Assembly: GCA_910591455.2 (NCBI GenBank)
Contig: OU342816.1
Coordinates: 13,830,638 to 13,894,637 of the forward strand
Source: Pholis gunnellus
Taxonomy: Eukaryota > Chordata > Actinopteri > Perciformes > Pholidae
Reading direction: 5' to 3'
DNA: 64,000 bases
Shown here piece after piece: positions 49,773 to 62,269 of the stretch. The notes below the pieces were generated by a model that was not told the origin of the DNA, made no database searches, and saw only the letters and a list, made by a program, of their open reading frames with translations. The translations under genes were made by a program, and so were the position numbers. Each line of letters opens with the position of its first letter. Position 1 is the stretch's first letter.

Positions 49773-52560
49773 GTATAAAAAGGGACATTTTGGAAGGAAT
49801 GTTTTTATTGAGTCAAAAGGACCCATGGATGCATTTTGATGTCTCTGAATGCAGTTTGATGATATGGGAACAGTAACCTTGGCTCAGTCAAAGCCTCGAG
49901 GATAAGGCATCAGCTCCTTTTAAAAGCAGAGACATAACTTGAACACTTCTGAAAGGAGCTGCTACTACTTCTTTGAAGAGCTGCCGAGCCTCAAAGAATT
50001 TCATCAGTCTTGGCTTCACTGGATCATTTTATTTCACATTATGGCCTGAACATTGGATCACACCTAAATCTGACATTATATCTACAGATTACAAAAATTC
50101 TTGTGTTGGCAGTACAACAATCTGGAGTCATTGCTCCTTTGTGTATTACTGGCATCGTGCAATGTGCTGCAGGTGGTAAACGCATAACACTTCTTCAGCT
50201 TGTGTGGATGAAACTCATTCTTTAGCCAATTGTAGTGGTTGTTGCTGTATTAACATAGCTAGTGGCAACAATATGAATACAGTCAGGGTCCTAGCCTGGA
50301 TCTTATGAACGAAAGTCCAAAGTCAAACTCCACACACTTTTTTTTGACTAAAGCCACCAGCTTTTGATTATGTTTAAAAATTATATTACTTTATATTTAA
50401 TATTATAAAGCCAAATCCCTTACATTTTTACGTTAAAGTGTAATTAATTTGCCCATTAAATACGATATTTTTGATTGATTGCAATATACTTGGATATTTT
50501 TTTCATGGAATATCTCCACATTCTACAAGTAAAGAAATAAAAAAATGAAAAGAAATGCATATGTAATGCTCACCTTAAAAAGGTCTCAATTTAGCAACAG
50601 CAACAACAACAAAAAAACACTAAACAATCCAGATTATCCGTTAAAAAAGAAAAACTATAAAACACAGGTGAGCTAGTTCTATTCTTGTGGGCTGAAACCT
50701 TACATAATTGTATGGAACCTTAGCAGATGATAACAGATACAAAACATAAAGCAGCAAAGAAGCAGGTCAAGGTGAGAAGTCATGCACACATGCATGCAAA
50801 CAGAACCAACTAGCCCAAGTACAAATGGATGAATGAAAATAAAGTGAAACAGTATTTACACACACTGTCAATGCGTTCTCTACTATTCCTGTTTATTTTA
50901 ACTAGCATCTTTAAGAGCTCACTGAATGAATTAACAGACGGTAAACAAGGTATTTTTGGACGAGAACCCCCTCTCCCAATAAAAACATTACCAGTCTTTT
51001 CCATGGATGGTAATGACTTTTATGAAGACTTCGTGTGTGATCAGAGTTCTTGTGAGACTCACATGACATTAAAACAAAGACCACAACTCCCATGATCTGC
51101 CCTCGGCTCAGCACCAGGGAAAGTGAATGTCTGTCATTACAATATGAAATGAAAGTACTTTCTAAATCTAACAAGTCCTTTGCCTGTGTTTTATGACCTA
51201 TACTGTGTGTCATAGCCAAAGGTCGAGATGATTCCACTGTTAAGTCCAGGCTAAATGTGCACAACGGTTGAAAGATGTCCGTGTCCCTTCTGCACCAGTC
51301 AACTAGTATTAATAAGGTCATTCTGAGACAGAAGGGTATGATAGTATGATATATAGTAAGATTTCTAACTTTAGATGTGGACGGTTACCCCATGAACAGG
51401 AACCACCAGGAGCATCCCAGTGGGGCTGGGCTGTTGGAACAACTAGAATCCATAAAGTGGATCTTTGTTGGAGGTTATTTTGTCAAACAAGGCCTGTGTT
51501 TTACCCTGTCTGTGCCTGAAAGTGGTGGTCCTCAGATGAAAAAAACATCAACCCCTCAGAATCATATCGAATCATGAACATCTTTACAATTGAGTTGAAG
51601 GTTGTAAAAATGGCATCAATTGGCCCTAATGGTCATTTTCTTTCTTCCAATTCCCACATATGGTTTCCCCTCTAGACACACTGAACTGACTCGGTAAGAT
51701 TGAGAAAAATACAGTGGTGGAAAATTCATTTGTATCTTATAAAAACAATCACATCCCCTCACTTATGACAATCAGACATAGGGTAAAGCATCAATGTTCT
51801 TGGGTAAATACCAATTACATTCTCACATGATCCTTGAAATAACAATGACTTACCAGGTTATAGTGTTTGTGTTTGTCCTACTGTCTTCCTTCACCATTTC
51901 AATATATTTGCAGAGACATTTTTTTGGTGGCATCACAGCCAGTGCCGCAGAAATTCAATAAAATACTAATTTGGTGGAATGAAAGTGAAGGAAAAAATGG
52001 AAGCCAGGATGTCTATCTGTATCTGTATTTTTGCACTGATTGAGAAAATGCTTCTGGCATCTGGCAACCGCACATGCAAACTGACACAAATATGAAGACT
52101 TAAAGTGAAATGACATACAGAGGAACAAGCTTTGGACGTTTACCTAAAAAAAAGCTTCATATTCCCTACCTGGTCCTATCCTGAAATTAGACAACTGGAA
52201 ATTAGATGATAAAGAAACACACATTTCCACACCAGCTAAATGGTAGAATACATTATATCCACACAAGCGTCCACAAAGCAGACAGAGTATGTGCTTTGTC
52301 TCTCATAATGTCACAACAGATAACGGTCCAACACCTTCCCAACAATGCTTCCTCTGGACCAATAAAATCATAAAACGCCTCTCAGGCTGCTTCCCTCTTT
52401 TTCAGTGTCTCTTTGAACTCGGGCGACGCTGAATGCAGCCGAGGAGACGGCAGACGTGACAGTGTTAACAGCAACAGTCTGGTGCTAGACACCACTTTAC
52501 ACCCGTACTGCAATTCACAGTTCAAAGTGCGAGCCTGAAAGAAAATATTTTAGAATGATG
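49773..52560. other. Intronic stretch with no recognised gene
   Basis: A+T-rich sequence, with an ACA-rich tract near 50595-50620. Overlapping open frames near 50829-51321 on both strands show no family signature. Confidence 0.4.
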
Positions 52561-53160
52561 GGAAGGATTACCGATACATGTGCGGAATACAAAAGGGCGA
52601 TTTGGCGCTTTATCGTGCCTGACGGGGTTAGCAACAAAATGGCGGTGTATGGCATGTGTGGGAAGGTCTCGCCAAGGCGCGAGCTACATAGTGAGTACTT
52701 GTCAGTCTTCTTGCGGGAGTAAAAGCGAAACCAATGCCATCGCTGAATGGCGAGACAAAAATCGAAAGCGCGGCAAGAAAAAGGGAGGGTGATGTTTTCA
52801 AAACAAGCTTGAATGGATGCACATTTACAGTAACACAAAGAAATAAAAGGAAGCCCTTTGAAGAGGAGAGCTGTGTATTACCAAAGGACTGGGCAGAGAA
52901 ACCAGCAATTTTGCGATTCTTCTTTTGAAGGTTTTCTTCTGTTTGGGGTGGAGTGTTGGGGGGTTTGTGGGGCACTGGCAGCTGAGGCAATCTGGGTCTC
53001 AAGCACATCTAAGGTTGGGCAATTAGTTCCAGTGCCACTATTAATGTGCTGAAGGGGCGCGCTCTGCGGGGGGTTGAGGGCTCGGCTCAAAGGGCTTCGG
53101 TCCTTGCTGGGAGGAGGGGGGGTGAATATGGCCAACAAAGGTGGGGGTCAGGACCTCAGG
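52561..53160. promoter_or_regulatory. CpG-richer block: possible regulatory region
   Basis: CpG-containing words are frequent (GGCGATTTGGCGC near 52597, CGCCAAGGCGCGAGC near 52670, GGGGCGCGCTCTGCG near 53055) against the A+T-rich surroundings. Several short open frames overlap on both strands, which argues against one real coding exon. An unannotated promoter or element is possible. Confidence 0.25.
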
Positions 53161-53814
53161 GCCATGTGAAAGCTGTACCATGTCCACTGACCTCTGAGTG
53201 CTGGTACAGAACCTGCCGACATACTGGGCAACAAACGGACACACTGGCCGTTGCCATTTCTACTGTTCACTGCATAGACAATGTCAGCCCATGTATCAAA
53301 AAAGAAGGGACGTGGGTAGTTGACAAACGGAAGCTAGGTTCATATAAGAAGGTCGATACTGGCCTTGAATTTTATTATTTTATTATATATTTATTATAGT
53401 ATTTAATAAAGGCCTCATTAATGGAGCAGTTAATGAGGCTCCTCCCTGACCACAAGTGCATAAAGACAGTCTGGCAGACATGACGGGACTTTTATCTTAT
53501 TTGGACTCTTTGCCTCATTTCACTGTTTAGTAACTATTTTTGCAATTAAATTAATTTAGAGTTAGGTGTCAAAAGCCGTTAAATAGCAGGACATTCTGGG
53601 GATTATACATTTATTTAAATAGTAAATAAAAAAAGTAGAAGACCCCCAAAGCACACAGTAAAGGTATAGATTTCCCTGACAAAGTTATTTTTCATGACAC
53701 TATGAGGACAGCTTATATATACTGTAGAGGTCATCGCCATTGAGCAAATGAACTTCCCCATCCTCATCAGAACACTCCTTGCTGTTGATTATTGCCAGTA
53801 TGGATTTATGTGTT
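53161..53814. other. Intronic stretch with no recognised gene
   Basis: Nothing recognised. Confidence 0.4.
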
Positions 53815-54095
53815 GATAATTCTTTTCAAGTGATTAATCATTAAATCTATAAATTGCCATAAGACACCAATAGTCATCTGTTCCCAGAGCCCAAATTGAC
53901 ATTTTCAAATGTCTTGCTTTTTCCGAAAATTAAGATATATCAAATTTACAATGACATAAAACAAAACAAAAAGCAGCAATCCCTCACATTTAATACGATG
54001 GAAACGTAGAGGGTTTGACATTTTCCTTGATAGCAAAAGGTTAGTTGATTATCAAATATTTTGTTGATTGATTGGGCAATTCCTCAACTACACTA
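53815..54095 (+). mobile_element. hAT-type fragment (TAGGGCTGCAACTAACGATTA family)
   Basis: In order: GTGATTAATCATTAAATC, TCCCAGAGCCCAAATTGAC, TTCAAATGTCTTGC, AAGCAGCAATCCCTCACATT, GTTTGACATTTTCCTTG and TTAGTTGATTATCAAATA. This is the body of an abundant fish element ending in TGCAGCCCTA. Both termini are eroded. Confidence 0.78.
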
Positions 54096-55049
54096 AATGA
54101 CAATAACAAACAAACTTGTTCATTTACTTCTTATTCATTTTTCTGTCCCCTTTTTCAACAGGAGGACATTTTAATTCAACTCCGATGTCAGTGAACTATA
54201 CATCGACCAGAACGTTGGTCTAAGGCGGAGGCAAATCAAATGCCACACTGCATATTCTCTTCGTAAAGGCCTTCTTCTGGCCTACATTGTACCTTGACAC
54301 CCACATGCAGCCCACATCTCTCCTGGGCTTTTGATCTCCTCCGTAATATGTCAAGGGTATTTAGAAGAAAGAAAGCAAGACATAAGCAGAGTAAATGGAA
54401 TGCCGGCAAGCCCTTTTCGTGCTGCAGCTGTGCTCCATGATCCCATACGGTTTTACCTTTTGCATGTTATTTTTCTCTTTCGAGGTGAAAAATGTCAGTG
54501 ACTTTGTCCACCGACTCAGTTACGGACGGATTACTGAGGACAGTAGCGTTTGATTAATAACTGCTGCAGAGCCCTGTTGTGTTTGAAACGTAGCTGTACG
54601 GGGCCAAAATAATATTACCCAACTGCCTTTTATAGGAATGATTAGAATAAATGACTTCTTAGTCCACAACAAATAGATAATGAATGGATGGAAACTTAAA
54701 CAGCAAAAAAAATGCTGTGTAGTTATGTGGGTTCTTTTTTCTCAGGATGAAAGATTAAGACAATTATTATTTTCTTTTTTTAAAGTCAAATTTCTTAATT
54801 CGTAACATCAAACCTTCAACTCTCCAACTCTCTTATTACACTGAAGTCATGGTTGCCATTAAATACTATCTAAATACTTTGTGTGCGTCTTCCAGAACCA
54901 TTTCCTTTTCATTCTTTATTTTTTTGTTACACTGGTAAACAGGAGTAGTAGGTAAATTAATTAATGTTCTGGAAAACAGGATGAATATTCAAGTATATCT
55001 AATTAAAAAAATTACATATTCTGTTGTGTGGCCTTGAAATAGAATAGCA
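54096..55049. other. Intronic stretch; possible conserved element near 54180-54430
   Basis: The piece at 54180-54430 is non-repetitive and moderately G+C-rich and might be conserved; this is a style judgement. The rest is A+T-rich. Confidence 0.3.
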
Positions 55050-55205
55050 ATACATTGTATTTCACAAGCGGTAATATGAATCTGTAAAGTAATTAGTAAC
55101 TATAGATGTAAAAAGTAAGTAGTGGAGAAAAAGTGCAACATTTCCAAGAAGTACTCAAGTAAATGACCTCAATATTGAACTTGTGAAAATTATGATCCAC
55201 CACAG
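55050..55205 (-). mobile_element. hAT-type fragment (CAGTGGTGGAAAGTAAC family), inverted relative to the 40.3-kb copy
   Basis: Read on the minus strand it gives TTTACTTGAGTACTTC, TTTTCTCCACTACTTACT, TAGTTACTAATTACTTTACAG in the family order. The terminal CAGTGGTGG is degraded (CTGTGGTGG). Confidence 0.6.
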
Positions 55206-56322
55206 ACTACATCTCTGAACAAAAAAGTAAGAGCGAACAAGACAACTCTTTCCTGCTCTTCCTTCATTTTGGAAGAAAACGTTTTTTAAGAAGACAAATC
55301 GTTGACTTCGTCTCCTGATTGGTCAATGGCGGTGGCTTCGGCCAGATTCAAACCCTCTGCTGCTGCGGTTTGGCAGGTTTGGCCGAAGCGCTGACCACTA
55401 GACTTTGACAGGAGCCTTTGTGTTCTCTCAGGACAATAGGGGTGAGAGGTGGGGGGTCAAACCAAACTGCCGCAGACCCTGCTTCATCTGTAAAGTTCTC
55501 GCCTGCTGCCCTTTAACCCCTCCTGTCATTGTCAGAGTAAAAATAATAAAATCGGTTCCGGCAAATGAATGCCCGAGAGAATGCTGTCCTTATTGTACGT
55601 CCCTGCTGGCTTTTCCCTCCGTGCTGGCCTCCTAATATGGAAGGTTGACACTAAGATTATGGCAAGATTATGCTCAAGTCTTCTGGCAGATGGTACCAGT
55701 TCTGGCCCTTGGCAACTTCCCGTTTCTTAATTAAAGGCAACAAACAGGAATTGGGTTGGTAATGGATCGTGTGGGATTAAGCTTAATAAATGTACTTGAC
55801 AGCAACTGTTTCAGTGTAGAGGTGAGTTTGTAAACCCATTTGGGTTTTGGATTATTACTGACTATTGAGTATTGCATGTCATGTGAGAATGAAGATGACC
55901 TAACTAACTGACTCTGAAGCATTGAGTTATAGCAAGTAGCTGTGAACCTTTTTTCTTCTTTTAGTGTGTATGTTTCTTTTGCTCCAATAGTGGATTGAGT
56001 TCTGTGATTTGCTTATGTAGGTCAGAGTCACTTCAGGACAATTTAAACCAGCATGCAGTCATTTGGGATGGTGTTGAATTTTTCACTTTTCTGAGCGATA
56101 CCCTGACAAAAGAGCACCTATTGAGTTATCCTGCCATTGCTCTTTGTGTTGGTATAGGTGCAGCAGGTTTTCGACCTTAATTAACCCTGTTTTTTCCCCC
56201 CCAACGATGGTTTTTCATTTCCAAATCCTCATTTCCATTTGCAAGAGTTTTAGGTAAAAATACATTGTGCGTCAATTTTGCCGGTTTTAATGAAAAGTTT
56301 CCCCAGCATATTCAATCAGCGG
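55206..56322. other. Intronic stretch with no recognised gene
   Basis: Nothing recognised. Confidence 0.4.
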
Positions 56323-56420
56323 TAGGGCCGGTTATAGTGCCGATACGTTAGCTGCATTTTGGTACCAGTATTAAAATGGCATCAATAAGTTTTCAACGCT
56401 TCGAGAAGGTACGCATAATA
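56323..56420. mobile_element. Possible hAT-like end fragment
   Basis: Starts TAGGGCCGGTTATAGTGCCG and has GATACG and TTGGTACCAGTATTAAAATG, like TAGGGCTGGGTATCGGTACC elements. Short, with no partner end. Confidence 0.3.
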
Positions 56421-56610
56421 TATTACAAATTCAAATATTTACAGTAGAATTGGGATTAGATTTTTTTTCCACAAACCTTTCAGCCCTCAGTACATATTCT
56501 TAAGTCACATCACAGAAAAAGTCCGTGTGGAAGTCATCACTGCCGCCTTTTCTCTCTGAAGCCAACCCCCCCCCCTCTACCTTTTCTTTTCCCCCAATGA
56601 AGCAGCAACA

Positions 56611-56632
56611 CCCCCCCCCCCCCCCCCCCCCC
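56611..56632. repeat. Homopolymer C22
   Basis: Twenty-two consecutive C, with further C runs upstream (about 56567-56576). Confidence 0.94.
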
Positions 56633-56639
56633 AACGCCA

Positions 56640-57364
56640 AGACAAAAGTCAGGTCTGTAACCCCTGGACCCACCCCCCGTGCTCTTTGACCTATGGTGGA
56701 GGCCTGGCTGAGCACAAACAGTGGTCGTCCCCTGAAGCCCTCCCACCACCTCCACCTCCACCATAGGCTCCTGTTTCACTCAGGCAATGAAAGGGCCTAC
56801 TGTAAATAACGGGGGCCTGGCTGACCCCGGCGTTTATCTGGGCCTGAGACCCCTGCATCCATCCTACTGTAACAGAGCCCACGGCTCACAATAGACTCTC
56901 TCATGGGTGTTAGACTATGGGTTCTCTCCCCTCTGTGCCCACTCAGAATGGGGATTAGAAAAAAAAAAAAAAAAAGGGCCCCTGTCAGGTCCTCCGAGGG
57001 GGTCAACCCCCTCCAAACCAGCATCACAACCCCATCCCACAGACACTTTAGCCTTTGTCCCTGTGTGGGACTTGGGAGCAGGGAAGGATAGAGGGAATGT
57101 GGAGGTGGGGCTAAAGCCTGAGACCAATCACTCTGACAAAATGCTGGATCAAACTCACGGCTCCAAACACCATCAAAGCTCACTCTGTGCTGAAGCCACT
57201 AAGACATTTCCACTCCAATTCAACCGTGGGCTTTTTCTCTCGATCGACCTGCATCAGTTTGAGGATAACACTTGATTTTCTAAAATAACTGTGATCATTT
57301 AATATTTAGGATGTGGTGGGCCTACACAATGAATATATATAATATAGGGCTATGTATAGTAATT
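56640..57364. other. G+C-rich non-repetitive stretch; no gene recognised
   Basis: Includes a 13-bp perfect inverted repeat (56690-56702 with 56755-56767, CCTATGGTGGAGG) and an A16-type run near 56960. Overlapping open frames up to 128 codons on the minus strand are not recognised. Possibly a conserved non-coding block. Confidence 0.3.
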
Positions 57365-57739
57365 TTTCCTCCAGGTCCGTCAGGTGGGCTGACTTGGGGC
57401 TACCGACTGTCCCGGGATCTAAACTGAAACTCAGGGGGGACCGTGCCTTTCATGTTGCAGCCCTAAAACTGTGGAACAGCATCCCTTTCCCAATTTGATC
57501 CGTCCCCTCCATTTACTCTTTTAAGTCCAGGCTCAAAGACAATTTTACTCTGTAGCGTTTGAATCTCCCCGATTTGGCTGTTTTTTGACTTGTGCTTAGG
57601 CCTGTGTGTTGTTCATTTGTGCCTATGAACTGTGTACATTCATGTTTAGATTTGAGCTACCTTCTCTGGTCTGTACAGGACTTTGGTAAACATGATTTGT
57701 TGTTAAATGTGCTTTATAAAAAAATGTGATTGATTGATT
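57365..57739 (+). pseudogene. LINE 3' end: reverse-transcriptase C-terminus and 3' UTR
   Basis: Translation gives KLRGDRAFHVAALKLWNSIP and, after a stop, YSFKSRLKDNF, the (GDRAFSVAAPKLWNSLP ... FKSRLKTHLF) end of L2/Rex-type fish LINEs. A non-coding tail follows and ends GCTTTATAAAAAAATGTGAT plus (TGAT)n, a LINE terminus. Internal stops show it is dead. Severely 5'-truncated, as is usual for LINE copies. Confidence 0.85.
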
Positions 57740-57895
57740 AGTAAAAAAGTTTTGATAATCATTCAAGTAATTTATTAAAGAAAAACACCAAACAAATTGT
57801 ATGACCTTGAGCGTTTGACATTTTACAGACTAATTGATACATTCAAAAAGTCATCAATGGAAATAAAAATATTTTAAATGATTGTTAGTCGTATC
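57740..57895 (-). mobile_element. hAT-type fragment (TAGGGCTGCAACTAACGATTA family), next to the LINE tail
   Basis: Contains TTTTGATAATCATTCAAGTA, ATTTATTAAAGAAAAACACC, TTTGACATTTTACAGAC and AAATGATTGTTAGTCGTATC, the inverse orientation of the family seen at 53815-54095, with its middle deleted. It starts where the LINE (TGAT)n tail ends. Confidence 0.68.
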
Positions 57896-60769
57896 CTTGG
57901 TTTAATTCATTTTAGGGACTCTTGCTGGCTTCGAGTCATATTAAGAAGGCTGGAAGAAAAAAAGTCAAGTTGGGTGATGGTGTTGAAATGTCTTCACAGC
58001 CTCAGAGAAAGAGAGAGAAGGAGGGAGAGAGACCCAGAGAGATAGAGAAGAAGGTTTCAGGTCAGAGGCTAAGTGAAATATATCCCCACTCTGAGGCATG
58101 CAAGAGAGAGGATGCAGGAAGCTGAGGGCCAGAGATAAGGGCACAGACGTGGGCGATAAGCACCCAAACACCTGTTAGGGAAGCTCCAGCTCCTCGCCTC
58201 AGACCAACACTCACAGGAGGCAATAAAGCACAAGCAGGGAAGGGAGAGAATAAGACAGTATATGGACAAAACCATCAGAGAGAGAACTGCCGCTGTAATC
58301 TGCTTTTCTTTCCTGAAAGGTGAGAGCAGGGAGTTTGAAACCGCAGAGTATGTCTGGGTGCCACTGCTCCTGTGACCAGGGATAAAACCCCATCCTGTTT
58401 TACACCATGCTTAATGGCATATGGTGGGAGCCTACAGCATCATTTGTAAGGTCAGCGGCTAGACAGGAGTGGCAGAAATGATGCTGTTTGAGTCATGACA
58501 TGTCAGAGCCACCCGCTTCAGTGATCAGTCCAGGAAATGGAATGGCTTTTTTTTTTCTTCTTTTACTATCCCACTCTCGCCTTTCGGGGCCCAGGGACAA
58601 ACAGACAAACACAAAACAATCTGGAAGCGGTCAAGAGAGACCTTGGAGACGGCTGACAGTCTGGCAGTAAACAAGAAAGAGAGGATTCATGACGTGTCAG
58701 GAGAGAAATTCGTGGGCTGATTATGGCAGGAACACTGTCCGACCAATCAAAAGGTGTCAAATCATCAGCGACCATCAGGAAATTATGATGCCAATTAGGG
58801 TGACACTGATATTGTCTTAATATGACATCTTCCAGTCGATGGTCAATGTGATGAGTGTGATGATACGGCAAACATCTATACAAATATGATGGCGCCGTTT
58901 ATCACACAAATGACATTTATGGGAATACGATTTGATGTATATTAACGTGATGGTTTTTTTATGGCTGATTTGAATGTTTTTGACAAACATTTTATGTTTG
59001 ATTAAAATATTAATATACGTTTAAAAGTAATTCAATCAAAATGAAGCTACAGTAAATCAAATAAAATGGGATATTTTGCAATTACTCTATTACTATATAT
59101 GTATATATGTATCATGAAAACAAGCATTGTCTGTTCCTGTAGGGTACGATGGGAAAATTGTGTTGTTTTTGATTTTTTGCGGGACACAGGCCATGAGAGT
59201 ACAATGGATGAATATAACAATATGAACAATGGAGAATAGTTATTATAGAACTTGTCAATACCGTATTGTCTCCGAAAAACCCGCAAATTGAATTAGCTGC
59301 GATTTTTAACTCAACGCAAGCACAATTTCACATGTTGGAATAACAATTCAAATATCCGCTACTTTTTCAGAATGAGCCTTCGTATCAGTTAAATATTAGA
59401 AGCACTTCAAGACCGGTGAAGAAGTGCTGTATAAACACAGAAGTATGCTGGTATGATTTTGTAAATACACCTCTAATGATTTATGCATTTGTTTTCAGAC
59501 TCGCACTCAGTTTTTCAGACATTCTTGCTCTTCAGGCAGACAAATCTCCCTTCAATTGAATCCAACCCCCACCTCGCATGCAGCCTGTGTGAGGGGGCCA
59601 GCCTATCCATCATCAGCTCTCTCCCTCTGGTAATCTCTCTGGGCGTCTTCGGTCAGCAGATACATAAATCAATTATGGTTTTAAGCTTTATGCCATGATT
59701 TACCCAACTGATCCCTCCTGGATTACAGCGGAGCTTAAAACGTGTCGGTCGACGCTAAAGCCAAGTCGCCTTGACATTCATTGCAGTCCTGCCACGACGC
59801 TCGCCAGGCAGCACGTCAGATGCCACAAGTATAGGTCTGACAGCATTTTGAATCTACTGACAGGCAAATAGGCTGCTTCGTGATGCCGAAATGACGTTCT
59901 TGTTTGCTAATATAATTTGGATTTCTTTGTATCCTAACCAATGCAACATGTATATGTCAACAGCTCAGGGCGTGCAGTGACATGATGTGGCATTTAGGGG
60001 TGACAATCAATAACAATTGTGAAAATAGAATGAATAAATGCATAATAAACTAATTCATTACAAATAAGGTGCTATTGGCCAGTAAACTAACATGCTAGTT
60101 GCTAAGTAGCATGAAAAAGTACTCCATGCACTGCCTTTGAAATCACCTTTGACTATTTCCTTCAAAAAATATTTTGATAATTGTGATGTTTTCAAATAAT
60201 TGCATACTATAACATATACTGAGAAAAGCTATATTTTTAATAAATGGGTCAACGTGTCATTAACATTGCTCGTGTTTCCCCTATGAAAACAAAACAAGTT
60301 GGTACCTACTTTATTCAAAGCTGATAAATCTACTTTTTAGCAGATACATTAAAACGTGTATGTATTTTTGTCAATCAACAATTCTTGTTGTAGTAAGTTT
60401 GAATGGGATTTAAGTGAGGGCCAGTTATTTTAGTCAAGTAGACTTAGTCAGTTTGCATCATAGTTTACCTTTTAAAGTAAAAACATGTTACTTTAGAATT
60501 ATTGCACCAATTCATGCATTGTCTTTTCGTGCTGACAATAGTTTTCCCATTTAATCTCCACTTAATGAATGGTTGTCCAAACTGCTCGTGAACCCTAGTC
60601 ATACCAGGTTGGCTTCTTTTTAGCAATTCAACAGCAGCATTTTTACCCACTCTACGTGTGCTTCACTTTTAACAGCAATTATTGGAGGCTACGATAGGAG
60701 CTGTATTTTAATTTCCATTCATCAGTTTTGGAGACCCTCCCAGCTGGTGAGCAGACAGCTAGCACAAAC
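57896..60769. other. Intronic stretch with no recognised gene
   Basis: GA-rich patch (about 58005-58055), T-rich run (about 58547-58558), short (TA)n-like patch (about 59092-59112). No exon recognised. The piece 58700-58870 might be conserved. Confidence 0.35.
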
Positions 60770-61093
60770 CTAAAATGCACCTGTTGAGCAATCATGCTTC
60801 CTTGGGCTCCAAAGAGGTGAATTAAAAAAACCTGCATGGTGCTGTTCTGGCCTCGGTTTCCTACCTGAGAGGTCCATTGTGACAGGTGACGGTGGAGAGA
60901 ATGGGGGGCAATTTTTATGACCAGCTTCTTAGCGTACTGGTATCACTCCATTGGGGCCCCTTGCCAATTTCTGGCAAACCATTCAAGTGGCAACAAAGAG
61001 GCTAATTAGAAGCTCTCTCGCTGGAAGCCCGCGGAGGGCTCTGGTTTGATACTTCCCAGGGAGGCTAGGGGGCCTCTGAGGTGGCGGCAGCTT

Positions 61094-61128
<35 letters not shown>

Positions 61129-61390
61129 ACATTTGTGAGCACACTTGGGTCGGCCCTTTGGCTCTAGCACATTTGCTCATTGTGGCCGTCCTCCTTACGG
61201 TCTGCCAGAGCAATAGAATCAGAGAGGGGGAACCGACACATCTTTCATGTGGCGGGGACCCAGAGTGGGGATGCTAATGGGATATCGATGGGATTAGAAC
61301 CCAGAGCGTTCAGGTCCACGAGAACAGAGGCAGAGCTCTATGAACTAGAACTAAAACCCACTCAGCTTTAAGGCCAGATCATTCTAATTC
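60770..61390. promoter_or_regulatory. Possible conserved non-coding (enhancer-like) block
   Basis: Dense non-repetitive sequence interrupted only by a CA run. Motifs include GGCTAATTAGAAG (about 61000), GGGATATCGATGG (about 61280) and GGGGCAATTTTTATGACC (about 60906). Such sequence in a large zbtb16 intron is a candidate enhancer; no alignment was possible, so confidence is low. Confidence 0.27.
61097..61126. repeat. (CA)n microsatellite
   Basis: Perfect CA run of about 15 units inside the possible regulatory block. Confidence 0.95.
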
Positions 61391-61590
61391 TATTGACTTT
61401 TTCTTTTTTAATGGGAAAGTTGACAATGATGCATGCACCTTAATACAGTAAGAAAGTCTGCCAAGACAAGAAGGTCTGAAAGTCTAATAAAAGGTTCCCA
61501 TTTACAGAGAAACGGTGGCACAACCTCTTCCTCTGCCAACACTCGCAGCAGCTACTGGGAGTAGAGATACACATCAGGAAGTTAAGGCCG

Positions 61591-62000
61591 ATAATACATT
61601 TGCATGTCACCTGATAACTGGCTGTAATTAGTACTCCCCTTGAGCCCCCCCACCACAGCCTCTCACAACATGACCAAAAAAAAAAAAACTCACAATGACA
61701 CACACAAGGCCAACTTCCAGTACAGTATGTTATCCTTATCCCTCCCTACAGACCCCAAGGCCCCCACAGGGACAAAAGATAGGGGCCTCAGTGTGTTCGT
61801 TTCATAGCAGCTCCTGCCAGACCGCATCAGCAAAGGCCACGTCTGCCGAGCACTGTTAGCCACACAGAGGCAGCTGGTCGCACCAAGTCAAGCTGCTAAC
61901 TTTTATTATACAAGCACCTCCCTCCACCCTTATCTCAGGGAGGGAGGCGATCTAATCAGCCTACTGATTAGATCGCCTCCCTCCATTGCCATAGCCACTG
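61591..62000. promoter_or_regulatory. Possible conserved non-coding block containing a perfect hairpin
   Basis: Non-repetitive sequence with CTGTAATTAGTAC (about 61622) and the hairpin at 61939-61984. An A-run (about 61676-61688) interrupts it. Regulatory role is inferred from style and position only. Confidence 0.25.
61939..61984. repeat. Perfect inverted repeat, 21-bp arms with 4-base loop
   Basis: The left arm 61939-61959 begins GGAGGGAGGCG and ends TAATCAG; the right arm 61964-61984 begins CTGATTAGATC and ends CCTCCCTCC. They are exact reverse complements around the loop CCTA. The stem is too short for an ordinary pre-miRNA. It may come from a template-switch event. Confidence 0.97.
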
Positions 62001-62269
62001 TCTAGATATTACACTGCCCCCCCCCTTCCCTATTGGTGGTGCCTTTCTTTTTCCCCCTCCACCCCCCTATTCCAAAAAAAGCCCCTCAAATCCTTCTAAA
62101 AAAAAAAGCAGCTCCACCAGATTTAAGACGATGACTCGCCACCTGACGACACTGTAAAGACTGCACGACAATAAAATGCTTGATCTGTACGCAGGTGTGC
62201 GAGTGTGTGTGTGTGTGTAGTCCATTCCACATGATGTAGCCCCCTGTGTTAAGTCTTTAATCGATGCAT
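62001..62269. other. C-rich and short-repeat intronic stretch
   Basis: C-rich tract (62017-62070) and a short (GT)n (about 62203-62218). No exon recognised. Confidence 0.4.

Noticed and set aside
50911..51321. 136-codon minus-strand open frame
   Set aside because: Overlaps other frames on the opposite strand; no motif or splice support.
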